Assembly: GCF_900626285.1 (NCBI RefSeq)
Contig: NZ_LR131147.1
Location: 2,044,876-2,059,365, forward strand
From: Intestinimonas massiliensis (ex Afouda et al. 2020)
GTDB taxonomy: Bacteria; Bacillota; Clostridia; Oscillospirales; Oscillospiraceae
Reading direction: 5' to 3'
Length of the DNA stretch: 14,490 nt
In this document: in pieces, positions 6,802 to 13,074 of the stretch
Layout: every line of letters begins with the position of its first letter
How positions within the stretch are numbered: position 1 is the first letter of the stretch
Notes under the pieces: model-generated
Database searches by the model: none
Seen by the model: the letters and a program-made list of their open reading frames with translations, nothing else
Told to the model about the DNA's origin: nothing
Program-made: the position numbers and the translations under genes

Positions 6802-6831
6802 TTGCACAGCAGAGGGGCGGAATAGTATAAT
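6802..6831 (+). promoter_or_regulatory. sigma-A-type promoter of yedF
   Basis: TTGCAC (6802-6807) and a perfect TATAAT (6826-6831) are separated by 18 bases. The -10 box ends 24 bases before the yedF ATG, leaving a short leader that contains the AAGGGGG ribosome site (6842-6848). No riboswitch-sized leader is present. Confidence 0.75.
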
Positions 6832-6855
6832 ATCCTCAAAAAAGGGGGTATCTCT

Positions 6856-7455
6856 ATGTCACAGATCATCGACGCCAAAGGCAAGCCCTGTCCCACGCCC
6901 GTACTGATGGCCAAAAAGGCCATGGCGGAAGGGGCGGATTCCTTCACCATCCTGGTGGACAACCAGACCGCTGTGGAGAATCTGAAGCGGCTGGCGGACA
7001 ACCAGGGCTTTACCGCCGCAGTCCGGGAGGAGAACGGGGCCTTTGCCCTTGACTTCGTCAGGGGCGAGGGCTGCGCCGCCTGTGAAGAGGCCGTGAATTC
7101 TCCCCTGCCCGCCGCGGGAGCGGACTGGGCGGTCTTTGTGGGCCGGGACATCATCGGCGACGGGGACCGGGAGCTGGGCACCAACCTGATGCGGATGTTC
7201 TTCTACACCCTGACCCAGAGCGACGACAAACCGGGGGCTGTACTCTTCATGAATGCCGGGGTCAAGCTGCCCACGCTGGACGAGCAGGTGGCGGAGCACC
7301 TGAAGGCCCTTTCCGACGCCGGGGTGGAGATCCTGGTGTGCGGCACCTGCCTGAACTTCTACGGCCTTACCGATCAGCTGAAGGTGGGCACCGTCAGCAA
7401 TATGTACGACATCGTCACCCGGATGCAGAAGGCCGCCAAGGTCATCAGCCTGTAA
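6856..7455 (+). CDS. yedF: YedF-type sulfurtransferase-like selenium metabolism protein
   Basis: It has the two-domain layout of Clostridial YedF (199 residues, usual length). The amino-terminal TusA/SirA-like domain carries the family signature DAKGKPCPTPVLM (residues 6-18) with Cys12 as the expected sulfur/selenium-carrying thiol. Cys73 and Cys76 lie in the linker (EGCAACEE). The carboxyl-terminal DsrE-like domain has WAVFVGRDIIGDGDRELG (91-108) and VCGTCLNFYGL (161-171). Proteins of this type are found with selenium-utilisation genes, and are thought to carry or deliver selenium or persulfide in the cytosol; the exact reaction is not settled. It has its own promoter and an AAGGGGG ribosome site. 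Its stop overlaps the start of the next gene by one base, so the two are translationally coupled. Confidence 0.93.
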   Translation: MSQIIDAKGKPCPTPVLMAKKAMAEGADSFTILVDNQTAVENLKRLADNQGFTAAVREENGAFALDFVRGEGCAACEEAVNSPLPAAGADWAVFVGRDIIGDGDRELGTNLMRMFFYTLTQSDDKPGAVLFMNAGVKLPTLDEQVAEHLKALSDAGVEILVCGTCLNFYGLTDQLKVGTVSNMYDIVTRMQKAAKVISL

Positions 7456-7712
7456 TGGACTACGGTCTCATCACCTTTGCCTCCACCTATGGGGCCATTT
7501 CCGCCCAGAAAAAGCTGGCGTCGGTGGCCCCGGTGCGGGTAATGCCGGTGCTGCGGGAAATCTCCCTGGGCTGCGGCATGGCCCTGCGGTTCCCGCCGGG
7601 GGATCTGGCGGCGGTGCGGCAGGCCCTGGCGGAGTCGGAACTGAAGCCGGGTGAGTACGCCTTTTACGCCATAACGGGAAGCGGCCCCGCCTTAAAGGCG
7701 GAGCCGCTGTAG
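7455..7712 (+). CDS. DUF3343 protein, putative Se/S carrier-like (85 aa)
   Basis: The ATG shares its A with the TAA of yedF, so translation is coupled. The 85-residue protein has the usual size and pattern of DUF3343: an opening YGLITFASTYGAISAQKKL (residues 3-21), VRVMPVLREISLGCGMALRF (27-46) with the single cysteine Cys40 in the conserved SxGCG[ML]ALRF position, and an ending with EYAFYAI. This family is regularly found next to YedF and selenium or sulfur transfer genes, and its cysteine is thought to relay the chalcogen; that role is inferred from context, not shown. No selD, selA or cysteine desulfurase lies in this window. The family call is secure; the biochemical role is open. Confidence 0.9.
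   Translation: MDYGLITFASTYGAISAQKKLASVAPVRVMPVLREISLGCGMALRFPPGDLAAVRQALAESELKPGEYAFYAITGSGPALKAEPL
7681..7707. other. GC-rich hairpin over the end of the DUF3343 gene
   Basis: GCGGCCCCGCC (7681-7691) and GGCGGAGCCGC (7697-7707) pair at 10 of 11 positions around a TTAAA loop. It has no T-run on either strand, so it may slow polymerase or protect mRNA between the converging genes rather than being a standard terminator. Confidence 0.4.
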
Positions 7713-7719
7713 GGGACCA

Positions 7720-7959
7720 TCAGAAAATCCAGCCGATGAGGATGGACAGGGCGAAGGCGACAACGGCGGGCATGAAGTTCTCCCACCGGGTGGGCTGCTC
7801 AAACAGGGCCTTCAGCAGCAGCACCACGCCCGCGATGCGCAGCAGCCAGGGCAGCAGGGCAAACAGCACCAGGAAGGGCAGACCCACCAGGACCAGCACC
7901 ACCGGGATCAGAATAATGGCAGCCACACAGATCAGGCACAGGCTCAATAAGGTGATCAT
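7720..7959 (-). CDS. small three-helix membrane protein (79 aa)
   Basis: AAAGGAGG lies nine bases before the ATG on the minus strand, a strong ribosome site. The protein is almost wholly hydrophobic: residues 3-25 and 27-49 form two membrane helices, then a short polar loop (FEQPTRWEN, 53-61), then a third helix to the end (62-79), with Phe79 as the last residue. It has no family-specific motif that I recognise and could be a minor integral membrane protein of the cell envelope. It ends seven bases from the convergent DUF3343 gene. Upstream are two CCTTAAAA repeats (8010-8030 region) on the plus strand, but I could not assign a clear promoter. The coding call is firm because of the ribosome site and the consistent helix pattern; function is unknown. 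Confidence 0.8.
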   Translation of the reverse strand: MITLLSLCLICVAAIILIPVVLVLVGLPFLVLFALLPWLLRIAGVVLLLKALFEQPTRWENFMPAVVAFALSILIGWIF

Positions 7960-8035
7960 GGTTCTTTCCTCCTTTGTTGGACCCAGTGTATCATGTCTAT
8001 GTGAAACCGCCTTAAAAGGAGCCTTAAAATTTCAT

Positions 8036-8078
8036 AAAAAATAGAGCGGCGGCCAGGGCAGATACCCTTGACCGCCGT
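8036..8078 (-). terminator. intrinsic terminator of the sigma/anti-sigma operon
   Basis: On the minus strand a GC-rich stem (8047-8078, about 12 pairs with one bulged A and one GU pair, loop TATCT-like) starts a few bases after the anti-sigma stop and is followed by CTCTATTTTTT (T-run complement at 8036-8041). Confidence 0.75.
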
Positions 8079-8084
8079 CTTGTT

Positions 8085-8792
8085 TTATGGTTCTGCAATG
8101 CCATGGACAAAGGTCAGACGCCCCTGATCCGGGCTGTCCCGGCGGCTGTCGTAGGAAAATCCGTAGACCGTGCCGTCGGTCCGGACCAGGTTGGCCACCA
8201 GGGGCGTGGTGGCCAGGGTCACCTGCCCCTCATCACCCTGGATGACGATGTGGTATTCATCGGGGACGGACACCACCTGGCTCCAGCCGGTGACATGGAC
8301 CAGCCTGGCCTGATCCCACAGATAGCCGGCCTGGGCTGCCAGCAGCACCGCCAGCACCGCCAGCATGGCCCCATTCTTCCGCCAGGTCCGCCGCCGTGCG
8401 GTGCGGGCCAGCAGAACAGCCAGCCAGATCAGGGTGAGCAGGGGGACCAGCAGATACCCCAGGGTGTACGCCTCGTGGAAGGTATAGGAAAACCAGCGGT
8501 AGTTGCCCACCTCCGCCAGGGCGTTCTGCCACAGCCAGACCAGCCAATAGAGCACAATGGCCGCCGCCCCCGCCGCCCGGAGGGCGGCCTGCCGGCCGAA
8601 CCGCCGGGCCGTCTGCCGCAGCACCTGCTCTGCCGCGGGCTCCGCCGGGCCGTCTCCCATGTCTGTCAGCAGCTTTTGGCAGGCCGGACACCGGGCGGTG
8701 TGTTCCTCCACCAGCGCCCGGCTCTCCCCGCTGCACGCCCCGTCCAGATAGAGCGGAATGAGATCGGCCACGATCCCGCAGGTCTTGTCCAT
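8085..8792 (-). CDS. zinc-finger anti-sigma factor, membrane-bound
   Basis: The amino-terminal cytosolic part is a ZAS-type anti-sigma domain: MDKTCGIVADLIPLYLDG, then HTARCPAC giving the H-x3-C-x2-C zinc site (His31, Cys35, Cys38; Cys5 is the likely fourth ligand). Three membrane helices follow, near residues 73-90, 111-130 and 141-159, with basic stretches between them. The remaining 75 residues should lie outside the membrane and may sense the signal. It should bind and hold the sigma factor encoded just upstream until an envelope signal releases it. Its ATG lies one base after the sigma stop, and its ribosome site (GGGGAGAG) is inside the sigma gene, so the two are made together. The extracytoplasmic part matches no domain I recognise, so the signal is unknown. 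Confidence 0.9.
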   Translation of the reverse strand: MDKTCGIVADLIPLYLDGACSGESRALVEEHTARCPACQKLLTDMGDGPAEPAAEQVLRQTARRFGRQAALRAAGAAAIVLYWLVWLWQNALAEVGNYRWFSYTFHEAYTLGYLLVPLLTLIWLAVLLARTARRRTWRKNGAMLAVLAVLLAAQAGYLWDQARLVHVTGWSQVVSVPDEYHIVIQGDEGQVTLATTPLVANLVRTDGTVYGFSYDSRRDSPDQGRLTFVHGIAEP

Positions 8793-8793
8793 A

Positions 8794-9261
8794 TCACTCT
8801 CCCCTTTCTTCCAGCATCTGCCGCATCTTCTGCCTGGCCCGGTAGAAGGTCACCCGGGCCCAGCTCTCGCTTTTGCCAAAGGTGCCGCCGATGTCCCGGT
8901 ACCCCCGGTCCTCCAGCACCCGGGCACGGAACACCGTCCGGTAGGGCTCCGGCAGGGCGTCCATCAGCTCCGCCCACTCGCACCACACCTGATCCCACAC
9001 CGCCTCACTCGTCTCCGGCAGGGGCAGGCTCCGCTTCTGCCGCCGCAGCAGGGAAAACCAGGTGTTCCTGGCGATCCGGCACAGCCAGGCCGACAGCCCG
9101 CAGTCCCCCCGGTAGTCCTCGATGTGGAGAAGGGCCTTGACGAAGGCGTCATGGATCACATCCTCCACATCCTGGCCGGGGCAGCCCAGGGCCCGGAGAT
9201 AGCGGCCCATCAGGGGGGCACAGAGCCGGTAAATGGCCTCAAAGTCCCGGTTTTCGTCCAT
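8794..9261 (-). CDS. ECF-type RNA polymerase sigma factor (155 aa)
   Basis: I chose the ATG at 9261 because GGGGGGAGGAG directly precedes it. The frame is open 14 codons further, but those cover the ribosome site and promoter. Region 2 contains DVEDVIHDAFVKALLHIEDY (31-50) and the -10-binding stretch GLSAWLCRIARNTWFSLLRR (55-74). Region 4 contains LPEPYRTVFRARVLEDRGYR (103-122) and the -35-binding helix-turn-helix DIGGTFGKSESWARVTFYRA (123-142). There is no sigma-1 or sigma-3 region, as in ECF (RpoE-like) factors. It directs polymerase to a small regulon, probably including its own promoter (9286-9312), and is held by the co-translated anti-sigma factor. Identity as ECF is firm; the subgroup and trigger are not known. 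Confidence 0.93.
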   Translation of the reverse strand: MDENRDFEAIYRLCAPLMGRYLRALGCPGQDVEDVIHDAFVKALLHIEDYRGDCGLSAWLCRIARNTWFSLLRRQKRSLPLPETSEAVWDQVWCEWAELMDALPEPYRTVFRARVLEDRGYRDIGGTFGKSESWARVTFYRARQKMRQMLEERGE

Positions 9262-9285
9262 GCTCCTCCCCCCTTTTACAGATAG

Positions 9286-9312
9286 GACGCTCCGGCAGGG
9301 CAAAGCGTTACA
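9286..9312 (-). promoter_or_regulatory. candidate ECF-type (self-recognised) promoter
   Basis: On the minus strand TGTAAC (complement at 9307-9312) is followed, after 17 bases, by CGTC (complement at 9286-9289) and CTATC. This fits the TGxAAC / CGTC form bound by Firmicutes ECF factors such as SigX, SigW and SigM. It lies 24 bases upstream of the sigma start, where an autoregulatory promoter is expected. Confidence 0.65.
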
Positions 9313-9320
9313 ACGGTTTT

Positions 9321-9355
9321 AAAAAAAAGCGGCATGACTTTTGTCATGCCGCTTT
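9321..9355 (-). terminator. intrinsic terminator of purL
   Basis: Perfect 13-bp arms (9326-9338 and 9343-9355) with a four-base loop, directly downstream of the purL stop. They are followed on the minus strand by a run of eight T, a textbook terminator. It separates purL from the sigma operon, which starts only about 10 bases beyond. Confidence 0.93.
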
Positions 9356-9362
9356 CCCTTGC

Positions 9363-12300
9363 TTATCGGAAGTACTCCGCGCCGCTCTCGAAGAGGGGCT
9401 GATACTTGTCGCCGGGGATGTTGAGCGCCACGTGGTCCCCCCGCCGCTCGGAGTGGCCCATCTTGCCGAACACCCGGCCGTCGGGGGAGAAGATGCCCTC
9501 GATGGCGTACAGGGAGCCGTTGGGGTTCACGTCCATGTCCATGGAGGGGACGCCGTGCTCGTCCACGTACTGGGTGGCCACCTGGCCATTGGCAATCAGC
9601 TGATCCAGCACGGCCTGGGGCGCCACGAACCGGCCCTCACCGTGGGAGATGGGGATGGCGTGGAGGTCGCCCACGTTGGACTTGAGCATCCAGGGGGAGT
9701 TGACACTGGCCACCCGGGTGGTGACGTACCTGCTCTGGTGGCGGCCGATGGTGTTGTAGGTCAGGGTGGGGCAGTTCTCGTCCATGTCCCGGATCTCGCC
9801 GTAGGGCACCAGGCCCAGCTTGATGAGGGCCTGGAAGCCGTTGCAGATGCCCAGCATCAGGCCGTCCCGGTTCTTCAGCAGGTCGTGGACCGCGTCGGTG
9901 ATGCGGCTGTTGCGGAAGAAGGAGCAGATGAACTTGGCGGAGCCGTCGGGCTCGTCGCCTCCGGAGAAGCCGCCGGGGATAAAGACGATCTGGGCGTTGC
10001 GGATGGCCCCCTCCAGCTCCACGGTGGACTGGAGCAGATCGTCGGGAGTCAGGTTGCGGATATTCACCGTCTCGGCGGTCATGCCCGCCCGCAGGCAGGC
10101 TTTGACCGAATCGTACTCGCAGTTGGTGCCGGGGAACACGGGGATGACCACCCGGGGCCGGGCGATCTTGCTCCTGCACACGGCGGGGGAGCGCTTGTCC
10201 CAGGAGATGGGCTCCACCGCCCCGGTCTCGCCGGTGCGGGTGGGGTACACGTCCTCCAGCACATCCTCATTGAGGGAGAGCAGCTCATCGATGGAGGCAG
10301 TGTCCTCTCCGAAGGTGAGCACCGGCTCGGCGGTGGTATGGCCCACCAGCTCGGCTCCCTCCACGGGGCCGTCGCACTCGGCCAGGATCATGCCCTGGCA
10401 GGCGGGGCCCACGAACTTCTCGTCCAGGGTGAAGCCGATGCGGTTGCCGAAGGCCATCTGCATGGCGGCCTCTTTCACCCCGCCGGGCTCCAGCACCCGG
10501 GCGGCCTTCACCTTGCCGGTCAGGCACAGGGCGTGGAACTGCTCCCAGGCCCGCTTCTGTCCCTCGAAGTCCCCCAGATGGGGCACGCCGAACAGGTACA
10601 CCGGGTGGCCCGCCTCCTTGAACTCGGGGGAGAGCACCTCCCCCGCCTTGGCGGGGGCGATGGCGAAGGAGATCAGCGTGGGGGGCACGTCCAGGTCCAG
10701 GAAGGAGCCGGACATGGAGTCCTTGCCGCCGATGGCGGCGCAGCCCAGGCCGATCTGGGCGTCCATGGCCCCCAGCAGGGCCTGGAAGGGCTTGCCCCAC
10801 CGCAGGGGCTCCTCCCGCAGCTTTTCAAAGAACTCCTGGAGGGTGAGGTACACCTTCTTGTAGTCGCCGCCGGCGGCCACCACCTTTGCCACCGAGGTGA
10901 CCACCGCCTGCACCGCCCCGTAGTAGGGGTCACGGCTCAGCTGCTTGGGGTCGCAGCCCCAGGCCATGATGGAGGCCTGGTCGGTCTCCTGGTTGGGCTC
11001 CACGGGGAAGAGGGCGGCCATGGCCTGGGCGGGGGTGCGCTGGGTCTTGCCGCCGAAGGGCATCAGCACGCTGCCGGCCCCGATGGAGCCGTCAAACCGC
11101 TCGGTAAGGCCGCGGCGGGAGGCGTAGTCCAGCTCCGCCGCCAGCTCCCGCAGGGAGCGCTCCTCAAAGGTCTGGGGGCCGGGCCGCTGGGCCACCTTCA
11201 CCTGGGCGTGCTTCACCGCGCCGTTGGTGTTGAGGAAGGCACGGGACAGGTTTGCCACGGTCTGGCCCCGCCAGGTCATGACCATCCGGGGGCTTTCCGT
11301 CACTGTAGCCACCTGGTAGGCCTCCAGATTTTCGATGGAGGCACAGTTGATGAGGGTCTGGGCGTCCTCAGGGGCCACCACCACCGCCATCCGCTCCTGG
11401 GACTCGGAAATGGCGATCTCGGTGCCGTCCAGGCCGTCGTATTTCTTGCGCACGGCGTCCAGGTCGATGGACAGGCCGTCGGCCAGCTCGCCGATGGCCA
11501 CCGACACGCCGCCGGCGCCGAAGTCGTTGCACCGCTTGATGAGGCGGGTCACATTGGGGTTGCGGAAGAGCCGCTGGAGCTTGCGCTCCTCGGGGGCGTT
11601 GCCCTTCTGTACCTCGGAGGCCATGGTATCCAGGCTCTTCAGGTTGTGGCTCTTGGAGGAGCCGGTGGCGCCGCCGATGCCGTCCCGGCCGGTGCGGCCG
11701 CCCAGCAGGATGACCACGTCGCCGGGGGCGGGCACCTCACGGCGGACATGGTCGGCGGGGGCGGCCCCCACTACCGCGCCGCACTCCAGATGCTTGGCGA
11801 TGTAGCCCTCATGGTACAGCTCGGCCACGTGGCCGGTGGCCAGGCCGATCTGGTTGCCGTAGGAGGAGTAGCCCGCCGCGGCGGTCTGGGCGATCTTCCG
11901 CTGGGGCAGCTTGCCCTCCAGGGTCTGGTCCACCGGGGTGCGGGGGTCGCCGCAGCCGGTGAGGCGCATGGCCTGGTGGACGTACACCCGGCCGGACAGA
12001 GGGTCACGGATGCAGCCGCCGATGCAGGTGGCGGCGCCGCCAAAGGGCTCGATCTCGGTGGGGTGGTTGTGGGTCTCATTCTTGAACATCAGGAGCCAGT
12101 CCTGCTCCCTGCCGTCCACCAGAGCGGGGACGTGGATGGAACAGGCGTTGATCTCCTCGCTCTCGTCCAGCTCGGGCAGTTCGCCCCGCTTTTTCAGCAC
12201 CTTGGTGCCGATGGTGGCCAGATCCATCAGGGTCTGGGGCCGCTGGGCGGCCTTCTCCCGGCCGTACACCTCGTCCCGGGCGGACAGGTAGCGCAGGTAG

Positions 12301-13046
12301 GCCCCGTTGATGGTGGGATCCTGGATGTCCACCCGGTCCAGATGGGTGGAGAAGGTGGTGTGGCGGCAGTGATCGGACCAGTAGGTGTCCACCACCCGCA
12401 CCTCGGTGAGGGTGGGGTCCCGCTGTTCCTCGTCCCTGAAGTAGCTCTGCAGGAAGGTCAGGTCGGCCAGGTCCATGGCCAGACCGTAGTGGTTCAGCAG
12501 CCCCTCCAGGCCCTCCTGGTCCAGGTCCCGGAAGCCCTCCAGCACCGGCACGTCCGCCGGTTCGGGATACTGCTGGATCAGGGTCTCCGGCTTGTCCAGG
12601 GACGCCTCCCGGCTCTCCACCGGGTTGATGAGGTAGCCCCTGGCCTTGGCCATGTCCTCCTCAGACAGCTCTCCCGCCAGCAGGTAGATGGTGGCGGCCC
12701 GGACCACCGGCCGCTCTCCGCCGGTGAGCATCTGGATGCACTGGGCGCAGGAGTCCGCCCGCTGATCATACTGACCGGGCAGGGCCTCCACCGCCAGCAC
12801 CTGGCAGCCAGCCGGCAGTTCAAACGCCTCGTCGGTGATGGCGTCCACCTGGGGCTCAGACAGGACGGTGGTACGGGCGGCGTCATAGACGGCCTGATCC
12901 ACGCCCTCCACGTCGTACCGGCGGATCACCCGCACCCCGGCAAGGCCCTTCAGCCCCAGGGTGCCTTTCAGCTCGGCCAAGAGGCGGCCTGCCTCCACAT
13001 CATAGCCCGGCTTCTTTTCCACAAAACAGCGATATACCTTCCCCAT
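9363..13046 (-). CDS. purL: phosphoribosylformylglycinamidine synthase, single-chain with glutaminase
   Basis: It catalyses the ATP- and glutamine-dependent conversion of FGAR to FGAM, step four of de novo purine synthesis, in the cytosol. It is the large fused form (1227 residues). The start at 13046 gives MGKVYRCFVEKK and follows AGAAGGGG; the frame is open 22 codons further into the upstream gene's end. Landmarks: DTYWSDHCRHTTF (220-232), NETHNHPTEIEPFGG (323-337), glycine-rich GGRTGRDGIGGATGSSK further on, and DFGAGGVSVAIGELADG. The last about 265 residues are a class I glutaminase with PGTNCEYDSV, the nucleophile in LGICNGFQ (Cys1068), and the His1135/Glu1137 pair in SHGEGRF. All catalytic residues are present. 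This form matches the clade typical of many Firmicutes and Bacteroidetes (TIGR01857-like), which replaces separate PurL, PurQ and PurS. No other pur genes are in the window. Confidence 0.97.
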   Translation of the reverse strand: MGKVYRCFVEKKPGYDVEAGRLLAELKGTLGLKGLAGVRVIRRYDVEGVDQAVYDAARTTVLSEPQVDAITDEAFELPAGCQVLAVEALPGQYDQRADSCAQCIQMLTGGERPVVRAATIYLLAGELSEEDMAKARGYLINPVESREASLDKPETLIQQYPEPADVPVLEGFRDLDQEGLEGLLNHYGLAMDLADLTFLQSYFRDEEQRDPTLTEVRVVDTYWSDHCRHTTFSTHLDRVDIQDPTINGAYLRYLSARDEVYGREKAAQRPQTLMDLATIGTKVLKKRGELPELDESEEINACSIHVPALVDGREQDWLLMFKNETHNHPTEIEPFGGAATCIGGCIRDPLSGRVYVHQAMRLTGCGDPRTPVDQTLEGKLPQRKIAQTAAAGYSSYGNQIGLATGHVAELYHEGYIAKHLECGAVVGAAPADHVRREVPAPGDVVILLGGRTGRDGIGGATGSSKSHNLKSLDTMASEVQKGNAPEERKLQRLFRNPNVTRLIKRCNDFGAGGVSVAIGELADGLSIDLDAVRKKYDGLDGTEIAISESQERMAVVVAPEDAQTLINCASIENLEAYQVATVTESPRMVMTWRGQTVANLSRAFLNTNGAVKHAQVKVAQRPGPQTFEERSLRELAAELDYASRRGLTERFDGSIGAGSVLMPFGGKTQRTPAQAMAALFPVEPNQETDQASIMAWGCDPKQLSRDPYYGAVQAVVTSVAKVVAAGGDYKKVYLTLQEFFEKLREEPLRWGKPFQALLGAMDAQIGLGCAAIGGKDSMSGSFLDLDVPPTLISFAIAPAKAGEVLSPEFKEAGHPVYLFGVPHLGDFEGQKRAWEQFHALCLTGKVKAARVLEPGGVKEAAMQMAFGNRIGFTLDEKFVGPACQGMILAECDGPVEGAELVGHTTAEPVLTFGEDTASIDELLSLNEDVLEDVYPTRTGETGAVEPISWDKRSPAVCRSKIARPRVVIPVFPGTNCEYDSVKACLRAGMTAETVNIRNLTPDDLLQSTVELEGAIRNAQIVFIPGGFSGGDEPDGSAKFICSFFRNSRITDAVHDLLKNRDGLMLGICNGFQALIKLGLVPYGEIRDMDENCPTLTYNTIGRHQSRYVTTRVASVNSPWMLKSNVGDLHAIPISHGEGRFVAPQAVLDQLIANGQVATQYVDEHGVPSMDMDVNPNGSLYAIEGIFSPDGRVFGKMGHSERRGDHVALNIPGDKYQPLFESGAEYFR

Positions 13047-13074
13047 ACTTCCATTCCCCTTCTCTCTATAACTG

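Larger units (their letters stand above)
6457..6855. other. 400-base gap between divergent genes
   Basis: No convincing gene. From left to right it holds the ribosome site of the minus-strand gene, two small palindromes (6520-6545), a stretch with no recognised content (6560-6650), an A/T-flanked hairpin (6666-6698) bracketed by two copies of TGATGTGC (6651-6658 and 6701-6708), and the yedF promoter (6802-6831). A 101-codon plus-strand frame crosses it, but it lacks a ribosome site and reads through the hairpin and promoter, so I do not accept it. Confidence 0.6.

Noticed and set aside
6692..6808. Minus-strand 38-codon frame after GGGAGG (starting near 6764)
   Set aside because: The ribosome-like site is attractive, but the frame runs straight through the hairpin at 6666-6698 and the product has no recognisable pattern; not enough to call a gene.
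6520..6825. Plus-strand 101-codon frame in the gap before yedF
   Set aside because: It starts without a ribosome site, runs through a terminator-like hairpin and into the yedF promoter, and the product does not look like a folded protein.
8103..9140. Plus-strand open frame of 345 codons opposite the sigma and anti-sigma genes
   Set aside because: It crosses two well-supported genes, has Pro/Gly/Arg-rich low-complexity sequence and no ribosome site.
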